DNA from: Luscinia megarhynchos
Lineage: Eukaryota > Chordata > Aves > Passeriformes > Turdidae
Direction of reading: 5' to 3'
Assembly (NCBI GenBank): GCA_034336665.1
Contig: CM067584.1
Location: 372,001-436,000, forward strand
Length of the DNA: 64,000 nt
Numbering within the stretch: position 1 is the stretch's first letter; every line of letters starts with the position of its first letter. Under the pieces are notes generated by a model. The model searched no databases. It was not told the origin of the DNA and worked only from the letters and a program-made list of their open reading frames with translations. A program made the position numbers and the translations under genes. Positions 45,501 through 60,500 of the stretch are shown here, piece after piece.

Positions 45501-48500
45501 AAAGGCACCAGATGACAGCTGTCAGATGCAGCAATGTTTCACTGAATGCTTAAAACGCTTTCTTACGGCCTTTGCCCAACACCAGAGCCTTGATTCTGGG
45601 TCCTTTGGAAAAGACTGAGGGCAGGGCAGGCGCTTCCTGGGGGGCAGCAATTCTTCTTCCATTGTGGCAGGGATTTTTCAGAAGCTTTGGAGACATCACT
45701 GTTATTACCCTTCAGAGGTGAAACGTCTTCTTTCCCTTGGCGTTTTTTTAGATTCCTCAGTTTCCCGGCGACCTCGGCAACAGCACGCAAGTCATCATTG
45801 GTGGCCAGTCCCAAATTGTGACCATCAACATGCAGTGGCGCGTGGCAATCATTGAGCAAAAACAGCATCAGCGGGTCCTGGAAAACCATCTGGAACTACA
45901 ACACGGTGAGTGGCAGGGACGGGGCTCATTCCAAAAGTATCCTCCAAGGAGACTGGCTCCTTGTGGAGCTGGCCCAGGGGTGGCGTTTGTTTCCTTTTTT
46001 CTGACCGTGCTGAGTGCGCGCGATTTTGGGTAGGAACTCTTGGGCACTCGTGCCTGTTTTAACAGAGGGTTTTCTCCAATCGCCAGGCTTGAAAGAATGA
46101 AGTGCCAGTACTGAATAATTTTTTTTTTTTTTTTTTTTTTTGCAGGGCGTCATTGCAACCAAAGTCACGCAACAGAACACCTGCTACATTTCCATCATGA
46201 ACAAAAATGAGATGCCCAGCTTCAATAATCTGGCCCGCCTGGCACAAGAGAGCAGGGTAAGATGCCAAAGGAGTAGCACGTTCCTCAGCCTGGAGCTCAT
46301 TGGCCCATTTCTTCATGTGCTTTTTCCGTCTTGGCAGGATGAGGGTGTCAGAAGTGGCAGGATTTTCCTTCTCTCACCAGTAGTGGGGCTTGAGAATTTT
46401 TCCGTAAGGAAGCTTTGCTGAAAGAAGAAGGGGGGCTGCACCATTGCCTTCCCCCTCTTTCTCTGATGATGTTGAGCTCTGATTCTTGCTGGGCAAAGGC
46501 TGTTTCTCAGAAGCCCTTCAAGGGTCTTCATTCTCTTGGCCTGCCAAGATGTCAAAGTCGTATCGCAGACTATTCAGTACCAAAGTCGTTGGTCAGCTCA
46601 GAACTTTGCACTGCAGCTGCTCTTGGCCAGGCTCCCCTTTTTCCTTTGGGGGGCATGAGAGCGTCTCCCTGTTCCACGGCCTTTCCCCGAAGGGAATATG
46701 CCTGGCAGGAACCAGGTCCCAGCACTGATCTTGCTGAATGCTGGTTTTTGTTGTTCAGAACCAGATCGGTTTTGGACGACCTACCAAGAAGATCACCTTT
46801 GTGGCCAATGGCTTGGTCAACAACCTCAGGTCTTACGGAGCAGATGTCTTTTCCATGTGCAATGGACTCACCACCTACATGGCTTACGAAGTTCACGGTG
46901 AGTGCCAGCAAAGGGGGTCTAAGCGACCTGGCACGGGTTTCCCCGGTGGAATGACCAATGCACGATGGTTGCTCTTCCACCTTGAGTCGCACAGACTCCA
47001 AGAGCTTCAGCAGTTGCACCAAGGGTTCAACATCTGTGCAGTTCCGCACAGGAGCAGGGTGGTGTCCCAGCTGCAATAAAGGACGCGATGCAAACCCTTG
47101 CAGCTCCTTCCTGGGAAGCTTAGGGAGGCTGAAATTTGGGCCCATGAGAGCTTCAGCTCCCACTGAGCTCCCCGGCAATGCCCCGTCAAGAAAAAGGGTC
47201 TTTCTAAGAACGGCTGTCCTTCAGGTCAGAGGTGACGGAGGGTTTGAATGGCAGCCAAGGTCTTAGGCATTAGCTCATGGGGTTTTGTTTCTTCCTTCCT
47301 TGCTTTCCAAGGACCCCAAGTGAATCTGGGATCATGCGTTACGCTCGATGTCCTGAGAGTCGTGGATCTGAAGTACTGCACTGGCAATGGCAATGGACAG
47401 GTGAGAAAACCTTAGCCCTTACCTTTCTTGAACCTGATAGGGGGGCCTTCAGAGCTGCTGCCCAAAGGCAACCCTGATGCCCTTCTTGCCTGGCATCTCC
47501 TCCTTGAGAGCTTCCTGCTTGAGGCTGCAAATGCTGAAACAGAGCATCGGGTCGGCAGAGGTTTCCGTCCAGGACTTTATTGTGGATTAACTGTGGCCAG
47601 TGCTCTTGCACGCATCAGCTTCTAAAGGCACCAGATGACAGCTGTCAGATGCAGCAATGTTTCACTGAATGCTTAAAACGCTTTCTTACGGCCTTTGCCC
47701 AACACCAGAGCCTTGATTCTGGGTCCTTTGGAAAAGACTGAGGGCAGGGCAGGCGCTTCCTGGGGGGCAGCAATTCTTCTTCCATTGTGGCAGGGATTTT
47801 TCAGAAGCTTTGGAGACATCACTGTTATTACCCTTCAGAGGTGAAACGTCTTCTTTCCCTTGGCGTTTTTTTAGATTCCTCAGTTTCCCGGCGACCTCGG
47901 CAACAGCACGCAAGTCATCATTGGTGGCCAGTCCCAAATTGTGACCATCAACATGCAGTGGCGCGTGGCAATCATTGAGCAAAACAGCATCAGCGGGTCC
48001 TGGAAAACCATCTGGAACTACAACACGGTGAGTGGCAGGGACGGGGCTCATTCCAAAAGTATCCTCCAAGGAGACTGGCTCCTTGTGGAGCTGGCCCAGG
48101 GGTGGCGTTTGTTTCCTTTTTCTGACCGTGTTGAGTGCGCGATTTTGGGTAGGAACTCTTGGGCACTCGTGCCTGTTTTAACAGAGGGTTTTCTCCAATC
48201 GCCAGGCTTGAAAGAATGAAGTGCCAGTACTGAATAATTTTTTTTTTTTTTTTTTTTTTTTGCAGGGCGTCATTGCAACCAAAGTCACGCAACAGAACAC
48301 CTGCTACATTTCCATCATGAACAAAAATGAGATGCCCAGCTTCAATAATCTGGCCCGCCTGGCACAAGAGAGCAGGGTAAGATGCCAAAGGAGTAGCACG
48401 TTCCTCAGCCTGGAGCTCATTGGCCCATTTCTTCATGTGCTTTTTCCGTCTTGGCAGGATGAGGGTGTCAGAAGTGGCAGGATTTTCCTTCTCTCACCAG

Positions 48501-51500
48501 TAGTGGGGCTTGAGAATTTTTCCGTAAGGAAGCTTTGCTGAAAGAAGAAGGGGGCTGCACCATTGCCTTCCCCCTCTTTCTCTGATGATGTTGAGCTCTG
48601 ATTCTTGCTGGGCAAAGGCTGTTTCTCAGAAGCCCTTCAAGGGTCTTCATTCTCTTGGCCTGCCAAGATGTCAAAGTCGTACGCAGACTATTCAGTACCA
48701 AAGTGCGTTGGTCAGCTCAGAACTTTGCACTGCAGCTGCTCTTGGCCAGGCTCCCTTTTTCCTTTGGGGGCATAAGAGAGCGTCTCCCCTGTTCCACGGC
48801 CTTTCCCCGAAGGGAATATGCCTGGCAGGAACCAGGTCCCAGCACTGATCTTGCTGAATGCTGGTTTTTGTTGTTCAGAACCAGATCGGTTTTGGACGAC
48901 CTACCAAGAAGATCACCTTTGTGGCCAATGGCTTGGTCAACAACCTCAGGTCTTACGGAGCAGATGTCTTTTCCATGTGCAATGGACTCACCACCTACAT
49001 GGCTTACGAAGTTCACGGTGAGTGCCAGCAAAGGGGGTCTAAGCGACCTGGCACGGGTTTCCCCGGTGGAATGACCAATGCACGATGGTTGCTCTTCCAC
49101 CTTGAGTCGCACAGACTCCAAGAGCTTCAGCAGTTGCACCAAGGGTTCAACATCTGTGCAGTTCCGCTTTACAGGAGCAGGGGTGGTGTCCCAGCTGCAA
49201 TAAAGGACGCGATGCAAACCCTTGCAGCTCCTTCCTGGGAAGCTTAGGGAGGCTGAAATTTGGGCCCATGAGAGCTTCAGCTCCCACTGAGCTCCCCGGC
49301 AATGCCCGTCAAGAAAAAGGGTCTTTCTAAGAACGGCTGTCCTTCAGGTCAGAGGTGACGGAGGGTTTGAATGGCAGCCAAGGTCTTAGGCATTAGCTCA
49401 TGGGGGTTTTGTTTCTTCCTTCCTTGCTTTCCAAGGACCCCAAGTGAATCTGGGATCATGCGTTACGCTCGATGTCCTGAGAGTCGTGGATCTGAAGTAC
49501 TGCACTGGCAATGGCAATGGACAGGTGAGAAAACCTTAGCCCTTACCTTTCTTGAACCTGATAGGGGGGCCTTCAGAGCTGCTGCCCAAAGGCAACCCTG
49601 ATGCCCTTCTTGCCTGGCATCTCCTCCTTGAGAGCTTCCTGCTTGAGGCTGCAAATGCTGAAACAGAGCATCGGGTCGGCAGAGGTTTCCGTCCAGGACT
49701 TTATTGTGGATTAACTGTGGCCAGTGCTCTTGCACGCATCAGCTTCTAAAGGCACCAGATGACAGCTGTCAGATGCAGCAATGTTTCACTGAATGCTTAA
49801 AACGCTTTCTTACGGCCTTTGCCCAACACCAGAGCCTTGATTCTGGGTCCTTTGGAAAAGACTGAGGGCAGGGCAGGCGCTTCCTGGGGGGCAGCAATTC
49901 TTCTTCCATTGTGGCAGGGATTTTTCAGAAGCTTTGGAGACATCACTGTTATTACCCTTCAGAGGTGAAACGTCTTCTTTCCCTTGGCGTTTTTTAGATT
50001 CCTCAGTTTCCCGGGCGACCTCGGCAACAGCACGCAAGTCATCATTGGTGGCCAGTCCCAAATTGTGACCATCAACATGCAGTGGCGCGTGGCAATCATT
50101 GAGCAAAACAGCATCAGCGGGTCCTGGAAAACCATCTGGAACTACAACACGGTGAGTGGCAGGGACGGGGCTCATTCAAAAGTATCCTCCAAGGAGACTG
50201 GCTCCTTGTGGAGCTGGCCCAGGGGTGGCGTTTGTTTCCTTTTTTCTGACCGTGTTGAGTGCGCGATTTTTGGGTAGGAACTCTTGGGCACTCGTGCCTG
50301 TTTTAACAGAGGGTTTTCTCCAATCGCCAGGCTTGAAAGAATGAAGTGCCAGTACTGAATAATTTTTTTTTTTTTTTTTTTTTTTGCAGGGCGTCATTGC
50401 AACCAAAGTCACGCAACAGAACACCTGCTACATTTCCATCATGAACAAAAATGAGATGCCCAGCTTCAATAATCTGGCCCGCCTGGCACAAGAGAGCAGG
50501 GTAAGATGCCAAAGGAGTAGCACGTTCCTCAGCCTGGAGCTCATTGGCCCATTTCTTCATGTGCTTTTTCCGTCTTGGCAGGATGAGGGTGTCAGAAGTG
50601 GCAGGATTTTCCTTCTCTCACCAGTAGTGGGGCTTGAGAATTTTTCCGTAAGGAAGCTTTGCTGAAAGAAGAAGGGGGCTGCACCATTGCCTTCCCCCTC
50701 TTTCTCTGATGATGTTGAGCTCTGATTCTTGCTGGGCAAAGGCTGTTTCTCAGAAGCCCTTCAAGGGTCTTCATTCTCTTGGCCTGCCAAGATGTCAAAG
50801 TCGTACGCAGACTATTCAGTACCAAAGTGCGTTGGTCAGCTCAGAACTTTGCACTGCAGCTGCTCTTGGCCAGGCTCCCTTTTCCTTTGGGGCGCAAGAG
50901 AGCGTCTCCCTGTTCCACGGCCTTTCCCCGAAGGGAATATGCCTGGCAGGAACCAGGTCCCAGCACTGATCTTGCTGAATGCTGGTTTTTGTTGTTCAGA
51001 ACCAGATCGGTTTTGGACGACCTACCAAGAAGATCACCTTTGTGGCCAATGGCTTGGTCAACAACCTCAGGTCTTACGGAGCAGATGTCTTTTCCATGTG
51101 CAATGGACTCACCACCTACATGGCTTACGAAGTTCACGGTGAGTGCCAGCAAAGGGGGTCTAAGCGACCTGGCACGGGTTTCCCCGGTGGAATGACCAAT
51201 GCACGATGGTTGCTCTTCCACCTTGAGTCGCACAGACTCCAAGAGCTTCAGCAGTTGCACCAAGGGTTCAACATCTGTGCAGTTCCGCACAGGAGCAGGG
51301 TGGTGTCCCAGCTGCAATAAAGGACGCGATGCAAACCCTTGCAGCTCCTTCCTGGGAAGCTTAGGGAGGCTGAAATTTGGGCCCATGAGAGCTTCAGCTC
51401 CCACTGAGCTCCCCGGCAATGCCCCGTCAAGAAAAAGGGTCTTTCTAAGAACGGCTGTCCTTCAGGTCAGAGCTGACGGAGGGTTTGAATGGCAGCCAAG

Positions 51501-54500
51501 GTCTTAGGCATTAGCTCATGGGGTTTTGTTTCTTCCTTCCTTGCTTTCCAAGGACCCCAAGTGAATCTGGGATCATGCGTTACGCTCGATGTCCTGAGAG
51601 TCGTGGATCTGAAGTACTGCACTGGCAATGGCAATGGACAGGTGAGAAAACCTTAGCCCTTACCTTTCTTGAACCTGATAGGGGGCCTTCAGAGCTGCTG
51701 CCCAAAGGCAACCCTGATGCCCTTCTTGCCTGGCATCTCCTCCTTGAGAGCTTCCTGCTTGAGGCTGCAAATGCTGAAACAGAGCATCGGGTCGGCAGAG
51801 GTTTCCGTCCAGGACTTTATTGTGGATTAACTGTGGCCAGTGCTCTTGCACGCATCAGCTTCTAAAGGCACCAGATGACAGCTGTCAGATGCAGCAATGT
51901 TTCACTGAATGCTTAAACGCTTTCTTACGGCCTTTGCCCAACACCAGAGCCTTGATTCTGGGTCCTTTGGAAAAAGACTGAGGGCAGGGCAGGCGCTTCC
52001 TGGGGGGCAGCAATTCTTCTTCCATTGTGGCAGGGATTTTTCAGAAGCTTTGGAGACATCACTGTTATTACCCTTCAGAGGTGAAACGTCTTCTTTCCCT
52101 TGGCGTTTTTTTAGATTCCTCAGTTTCCCGGCGACCTCGGCAACAGCACGCAAGTCATCATTGGTGGCCAGTCCCAAATTGTGACCATCAACATGCAGTG
52201 GCGCGTGGCAATCATTGAGCAAAACAGCATCAGCGGGTCCTGGAAAACCATCTGGAACTACAACACGGTGAGTGGCAGGGACGGGGCTCATTCCAAAAGT
52301 ATCCTCCAAGGAGACTGGCTCCTTGTGGAGCTGGCCCAGGGGTGGCGTTTGTTTCCTTTTTCTGACCGTGTTGAGTGCGCGATTTTGGGTAGGAACTCTT
52401 GGGCACTCGTGCCTGTTTTAACAGAGGGTTTTCTCCAATCGCCAGGCTTGAAAGAATGAAGTGCCAGTACTGAATAATTTTTTTTTTTTTTTTTTTTTTT
52501 TTTTGCAGGGCGTCATTGCAACCAAAGTCACGCAACAGAACACCTGCTACATTTCCATCATGAACAAAAATGAGATGCCCAGCTTCAATAATCTGGCCCG
52601 CCTGGCACAAGAGAGCAGGGTAAGATGCCAAAGGAGTAGCACGTTCCTCAGCCTGGAGCTCATTGGCCCATTTCTTCATGTGCTTTTTCCGTCTTGGCAG
52701 GATGAGGGTGTCAGAAGTGGCAGGATTTTCCTTCTCTCACCAGTAGTGGGGCTTGAGAATTTTTCCGTAAGGAAGCTTTGCTGAAAGAAGAAGGGGGCTG
52801 CACCATTGCCTTCCCCCTCTTTCTCTGATGATGTTGAGCTCTGATTCTTGCTGGGCAAAGGCTGTTTCTCAGAAGCCCTTCAAGGGTCTTCATTCTCTTG
52901 GCCTGCCAAGATGTCAAAGTCGTACGCAGACTATTCAGTACCAAAGTGCGTTGGTCAGCTCAGAACTTTGCACTGCAGCTGCTCTTGGCCAGGCTCCCTT
53001 TTTCCTTTGGGGGCTTAAGAGAGCGCTCTCCCCTGTTCCACGGCCTTTCCCCGAAGGGAATATGCCTGGCAGGAACCAGGTCCCAGCACTGATCTTGCTG
53101 AATGCTGGTTTTTGTTGTTCAGAACCAGATCGGTTTTGGACGACCTACCAAGAAGATCACCTTTGTGGCCAATGGCTTGGTCAACAACCTCAGGTCTTAC
53201 GGAGCAGATGTCTTTTCCATGTGCAATGGACTCACCACCTACATGGCTTACGAAGTTCACGGTGAGTGCCAGCAAAGGGGGTCTAAGCGACCTGGCACGG
53301 GTTTCCCCGGTGGAATGACCAATGCACGATGGTTGCTCTTCCACCTTGAGTCGCACAGACTCCAAGAGCTTCAGCAGTTGCACCAAGGGTTCAACATCTG
53401 TGCAGTTCCGCACAGGAGCAGGGTGGTGTCCCAGCTGCAATAAAGGACGCGATGCAAACCCTTGCAGCTCCTTCCTGGGAAGCTTAGGGAGGCTGAAATT
53501 TGGGCCCATGAGAGCTTCAGCTCCCACTGAGCTCCCCGGCAATGCCCCGTCAAGAAAAAGGGTCTTTCTAAGAACGGCTGTCCTTCAGGTCAGAGCTGAC
53601 GGAGGGTTTGAATGGCAGCCAAGGTCTTAGGCATTAGCTCATGGGGTTTTGTTTCTTCCTTCCTTGCTTTCCAAGGACCCCAAGTGAATCTGGGATCATG
53701 CGTTACGCTCGATGTCCTGAGAGTCGTGGATCTGAAGTACTGCACTGGCAATGGCAATGGACAGGTGAGAAAACCTTAGCCCTTACCTTTCTTGAACCTG
53801 ATAGGGGGCCTTCAGAGCTGCTGCCCAAAGGCAACCCTGATGCCCTTCTTGCCTGGCATCTCCTCCTTGAGAGCTTCCTGCTTGAGGCTGCAAATGCTGA
53901 AACAGAGCATCGGGTCGGCAGAGGTTTCCGTCCAGGACTTTATTGTGGATTAACTGTGGCCAGTGCTCTTGCACGCATCAGCTTCTAAAGGCACCAGATG
54001 ACAGCTGTCAGATGCAGCAATGTTTCACTGAATGCTTAAAACGCTTTCTTACGGCCTTTGCCCAACACCAGAGCCTTGATTCTGGGTCCTTTGGAAAAGA
54101 CTGAGGGCAGGGCAGGCGCTTCCTGGGGGGCAGCAATTCTTCTTCCATTGTGGCAGGGATTTTTCAGAAGCTTTGGAGACATCACTGTTATTACCCTTCA
54201 GAGGTGAAACGTCTTCTTTCCCTTGGCGTTTTTTTAGATTCCTCAGTTTCCCGGCGACCTCGGCAACAGCACGCAAGTCATCATTGGTGGCCAGTCCCAA
54301 ATTGTGACCATCAACATGCAGTGGCGCTGTGGCAATCATTGAGCAAAAACAGCATCAGCGGGTCCTGGAAAACCATCTGGAACTACAACACGGTGAGTGG
54401 CAGGGACGGGGCTCATTCCAAAAGTATCCTCCAAGGAGACTGGCTCCTTGTGGAGCTGGCCCAGGGGTGGCGTTTGTTTCCTTTTTCTGACCGTGTTGAG

Positions 54501-57500
54501 TGCGCGATTTTGGGTAGGAACTCTTGGGCACTCGTGCCTGTTTTAACAGAGGGTTTTCTCCAATCGCCAGGCTTGAAAGAATGAAGTGCCAGTACTGAAT
54601 AATTTTTTTTTGCAGGGCGTCATTGCAACCAAAGTCACGCAACAGAACACCTGCTACATTTCCATCATGAACAAAAATGAGATGCCCAGCTTCAATAATC
54701 TGGCCCGCCTGGCACAAGAGAGCAGGGTAAGATGCCAAAGGAGTAGCACGTTCCTCAGCCTGGAGCTCATTGGCCCATTTCTTCATGTGCTTTTTCCGTC
54801 TTGGCAGGATGAGGGTGTCAGAAGTGGCAGGATTTTCCTTCTCTCACCAGTAGTGGGGCTTGAGAATTTTTTCCGTAAGGAAGCTTTGCTGAAAGAAGAA
54901 GGGGGGCTGCACCATTGCCTTCCCCTCTTTCTCTGATGATGTTGAGCTCTGATTCTTGCTGGGCAAAGGCTGTTTCTCAGAAGCCCTTCAAGGGTCTTCA
55001 TTCTCTTGGCCTGCCAAGATGTCAAAGTCGTACGCAGACTATTCAGTACCAAAGTGCGTTGGTCAGCTCAGAACTTTGCACTGCAGCTGCTCTTGGCCAG
55101 GCTCCCTTTTCCTTTGGGGCGCAAGAGAGCGTCTCCCTGTTCCACGGCCTTTCCCCGAAGGGAATATGCCTGGCAGGAACCAGGTCCCAGCACTGATCTT
55201 GCTGAATGCTGGTTTTTGTTGTTCAGAACCAGATCGGTTTTGGACGACCTACCAAGAAGATCACCTTTGTGGCCAATGGCTTGGTCAACAACCTCAGGTC
55301 TTACGGAGCAGATGTCTTTTCCATGTGCAATGGACTCACCACCTACATGGCTTACGAAGTTCACGGTGAGTGCCAGCAAAGGGGGTCTAAGCGACCTGGC
55401 ACGGGTTTCCCCGGTGGAATGACCAATGCACGATGGTTGCTCTTCCACCTTGAGTCGCACAGACTCCAAGAGCTTCAGCAGTTGCACCAAGGGTTCAACA
55501 TCTGTGCAGTTCCGCACAGGAGCAGGGTGGTGTCCCAGCTGCAATAAAGGACGCGATGCAAACCCTTGCAGCTCCTTCCTGGGAAGCTTAGGGAGGCTGA
55601 AATTTGGGCCCATGAGAGCTTCAGCTCCCACTGAGCTCCCCGGCAATGCCCCGTCAAGAAAAAGGGTCTTTCTAAGAACGGCTGTCCTTCAGGTCAGAGC
55701 TGACGGAGGGTTTGAATGGCAGCCAAGGTCTTAGGCATTAGCTCATGGGGTTTTGTTTCTTCCTTCCTTGCTTTCCAAGGACCCCAAGTGAATCTGGGAT
55801 CATGCGTTACGCTCGATGTCCTGAGAGTCGTGGATCTGAAGTACTGCACTGGCAATGGCAATGGACAGGTGAGAAAACCTTAGCCCTTACCTTTCTTGAA
55901 CCTGATAGGGGGCCTTCAGAGCTGCTGCCCAAAGGCAACCCTGATGCCCTTCTTGCCTGGCATCTCCTCCTTGAGAGCTTCCTGCTTGAGGCTGCAAATG
56001 CTGAAACAGAGCATCGGGTCGGCAGAGGTTTCCGTCCAGGACTTTATTGTGGATTAACTGTGGCCAGTGCTCTTGCACGCATCAGCTTCTAAAGGCACCA
56101 GATGACAGCTGTCAGATGCAGCAATGTTTCACTGAATGCTTAAAACGCTTTCTTACGGCCTTTGCCCAACACCAGAGCCTTGATTCTGGGTCCTTTGGAA
56201 AAGACTGAGGGCAGGGCAGGCGCTTCCTGGGGGGCAGCAATTCTTCTTCCATTGTGGCAGGGATTTTTCAGAAGCTTTGGAGACATCACTGTTATTACCC
56301 TTCAGAGGTGAAACGTCTTCTTTCCCTTGGCGTTTTTTTAGATTCCTCAGTTTCCCGGCGACCTCGGCAACAGCACGCAAGTCATCATTGGTGGCCAGTC
56401 CCAAATTGTGACCATCAACATGCAGTGGCGCGTGGCAATCATTGAGCAAAACAGCATCAGCGGGTCCTGGAAAACCATCTGGAACTACAACACGGTGAGT
56501 GGCAGGGACGGGGCTCATTCCAAAAGTATCCTCCAAGGAGACTGGCTCCTTGTGGAGCTGGCCCAGGGGTGGCGTTTGTTTCCTTTTTCTGACCGTGTTG
56601 AGTGCGCGATTTTGGGTAGGAACTCTTGGGCACTCGTGCCTGTTTTAACAGAGGGTTTTCTCCAATCGCCAGGCTTGAAAGAATGAAGTGCCAGTACTGA
56701 ATAATTTTTTTTTTTTTTTTTTTTTTTTTTGCAGGGCGTCATTGCAACCAAAGTCACGCAACAGAACACCTGCTACATTTCCATCATGAACAAAAATGAG
56801 ATGCCCAGCTTCAATAATCTGGCCCGCCTGGCACAAGAGAGCAGGGTAAGATGCCAAAGGAGTAGCACGTTCCTCAGCCTGGAGCTCATTGGCCCATTTC
56901 TTCATGTGCTTTTTCCGTCTTGGCAGGATGAGGGTGTCAGAAGTGGCAGGATTTTCCTTCTCTCACCAGTAGTGGGGCTTGAGAATTTTTCCGTAAGGAA
57001 GCTTTGCTGAAAGAAGAAGGGGGCTGCACCATTGCCTTCCCCCTCTTTCTCTGATGATGTTGAGCTCTGATTCTTGCTGGGCAAAGGCTGTTTCTCAGAA
57101 GCCCTTCAAGGGTCTTCATTCTCTTGGCCTGCCAAGATGTCAAAGTCGTACGCAGACTATTCAGTACCAAAGTGCGTTGGTCAGCTCAGAACTTTGCACT
57201 GCAGCTGCTCTTGGCCAGGCTCCCTTTTCCTTTGGGGCGCAAGAGAGCGTCTCCCTGTTCCACGGCCTTTCCCCGAAGGGAATATGCCTGGCAGGAACCA
57301 GGTCCCAGCACTGATCTTGCTGAATGCTGGTTTTTGTTGTTCAGAACCAGATCGGTTTTGGACGACCTACCAAGAAGATCACCTTTGTGGCCAATGGCTT
57401 GGTCAACAACCTCAGGTCTTACGGAGCAGATGTCTTTTCCATGTGCAATGGACTCACCACCTACATGGCTTACGAAGTTCACGGTGAGTGCCAGCAAAGG

Positions 57501-60500
57501 GGGTCTAAGCGACCTGGCACGGGTTTCCCCGGTGGAATGACCAATGCACGATGGTTGCTCTTCCACCTTGAGTCGCACAGACTCCAAGAGCTTCAGCAGT
57601 TGCACCAAGGGTTCAACATCTGTGCAGTTCCGCACAGGAGCAGGGTGGTGTCCCAGCTGCAATAAAGGACGCGATGCAAACCCTTGCAGCTCCTTCCTGG
57701 GAAGCTTAGGGAGGCTGAAATTTGGGCCCATGAGAGCTTCAGCTCCCACTGAGCTCCCCGGCAATGCCCCGTCAAGAAAAAGGGTCTTTCTAAGAACGGC
57801 TGTCCTTCAGGTCAGAGCTGACGGAGGGTTTGAATGGCAGCCAAGGTCTTAGGCATTAGCTCATGGGGTTTTGTTTCTTCCTTCCTTGCTTTCCAAGGAC
57901 CCCAAGTGAATCTGGGATCATGCTACGCTCGATGTCCTGAGAGTCGTGGATCTGAAGTACTGCACTGGCAATGGCAATGGACAGGTGAGAAAACCCTTAG
58001 CCCTTACCTTTCTTGAACCTGATAGGGGGGCCTTCAGAGCTGCTGCCCAAAGGCAACCCTGATGCCCTTCTTGCCTGGCATCTCCTCCTTGAGAGCTTCC
58101 TGCTTGAGGCTGCAAATGCTGAAACAGAGCATCGGGTCGGCAGAGGTTTCCGTCCCAGGACTTTATTGTGGATTAACTGTGGCCAGTGCTCTTGCACGCA
58201 TCAGCTTCTAAAGGCACCAGATGACAGCTGTCAGATGCAGCAATGTTTCACTGAATGCTTAAAACGCTTTCTTACGGCCTTTGCCCAACACCAGAGCCTT
58301 GATTCTGGGTCCTTTGGAAAAGACTGAGGGCAGGGCAGGCGCTTCCTGGGGGGCAGCAATTCTTCTTCCATTGTGGCAGGGATTTTTCAGAAGCTTTGGA
58401 GACATCACTGTTATTACCCTTCAGAGGTGAAACGTCTTCTTTCCCTTGGCGTTTTTTTAGATTCCTCAGTTTCCCGGCGACCTCGGCAACAGCACGCAAG
58501 TCATCATTGGTGGCCAGTCCCAAATTGTGACCATCAACATGCAGTGGCGCGTGGCAATCATTGAGCAAAACAGCATCAGCGGGTCCTGGAAAACCATCTG
58601 GAACTACAACACGGTGAGTGGCAGGGACGGGGCTCATTCCAAAAGTATCCTCCAAGGAGACTGGCTCCTTGTGGAGCTGGCCCAGGGGTGGCGTTTGTTT
58701 CCTTTTTCTGACCGTGTTGAGTGCGCGATTTTGGGTAGGAACTCTTGGGCACTTTCGTGCCTGTTTTAACAGAGGGTTTTCTCCAATCGCCAGGCTTGAA
58801 AGAATGAAGTGCCAGTACTGAATAATTTTTTTTTGCAGGGGCGTCATTGCAACCAAAGTCACGCAACAGAACACCTGCTACATTTCCATCATGAACAAAA
58901 AATGAGATGCCCAGCTTCAATAATCTGGCCCGCCTGGCACAAAGAGAGCAGGGTAAGATGCCAAAGGAGTAGCACGTTCCTCAGCCTGGAGCTCATTGGC
59001 CCATTTCTTCATGTGCTTTTTCCGTCTTGGCAGGATGAGGGGTGTCAGAAGTGGCAGGATTTTCCTTCTCTCACCAGTAGTGGGGCTTGAGAATTTTTCC
59101 GTAAGGAAGCTTTGCTGAAAGAAGAAGGGGGCTGCACCATTGCCTTCCCCCTCTTTCTCTGATGATGTTGAGCTCTGATTCTTGCTGGGCAAAGGCTGTT
59201 TCTCAGAAGCCCTTCAAGGGTCTTCATTCTCTTGGCCTGCCAAGATGTCAAAGTCGCATCGCAGACTATTCAGTACCAAAGTGCGTTGGTCAGCTCAGAA
59301 CTTTGCACTGCAGCTGCTCTTGGCCAGGCTCCCTTTTTCCTTTGGGGGCTTAAGAGAGCGCTCTCCCTGTTCCACGGCCTTTCCCCGAAGGGGAATATGC
59401 CCTGGCAGGAACCAGGTCCCAGCACTGATCTTGCTGAATGCTGGTTTTTGTTGTTCAGAACCAGATCGGGTTTTGGACGCACCTACCAAGAAGATCACCT
59501 TTGTGGCCAATGGCTTGGTCAACAACCTCAGGTCTTACGGAGCAGATGTCTTTTTCCATGTGCAATGGACTCACCACCTACATGGCTTACGAAGTTCACG
59601 GTGAGTGCCAGCAAAGGGGGTCTAAGCTTGACCTGGCACGGGTTTCCCGGTGGAATGACCAATGCACGATGGTTGCTCTTCCACCTTGAGTCGCACAGAC
59701 TCCAAGAGCTTCAGCAGTTGCACCAAGGGTTCAACATCTGTGCAGTTCCGCGACAGGAGCAGGGTGGTGTCCCAGCTGCAATAAAGGGACGCTGATGCAA
59801 ACCCTTGCAGCTCCTTCCTGGGAAGCTTAGGGAGGCTGAAACTGGGGCCCATGAGAGCTTCAGCTCCCACTGAGCTCCCGGCAATGCCCTCGTCAAGAAA
59901 AAGGGGTCTTTCTAAGAACGGCTGTCCTTCAGGTCAGAGCTGACGGAGGGTTTGAATGGCAGCCAAGGTCTTAGGCATTAGCTCATGGGGTTTTGTTTCT
60001 TCCTTCCTTGCTTTCCAAGGACCCCAAGTGAATCTGGGATCATGCGTTACGCTCGATGTCCTGAGAGTCGTGGATCTGAAGTACTGCACTGGCAATGGCA
60101 ATGGACAGGTGAGAAAACCTTAGCCCTTACCTTTCTTTGAACCTGATAGGGGGCCTTCAGAGCTGCTGCCCAAAGGCAACCCTGATGCCCTTCTTGCCTG
60201 GCATCTCCTCCTTGAGAGCTTCCTGCTTGAGGCTGCAAATGCTGAAACAGAGCATCGGGTCGGCAGAGGTTTCCGTCCCAGGACTTTATTGTGGATTAAC
60301 TGTGGCCAGTGCTCTTGCACGCATCAGCTTCTAAAGGCACCAGATGACAGCTGTCAGATGCAGCAATGTTTCACTGAATGCTTAAAACGCTTTTACTTAC
60401 GGCCTTTGCCCAACACCAGAGCCTTGATTCTGGGTCCTTTGGAAAAGACTGAGGGCAGGGCAGGCGCTTCCTGGGGGGCAGCAATTCTTCTTCCATTGTG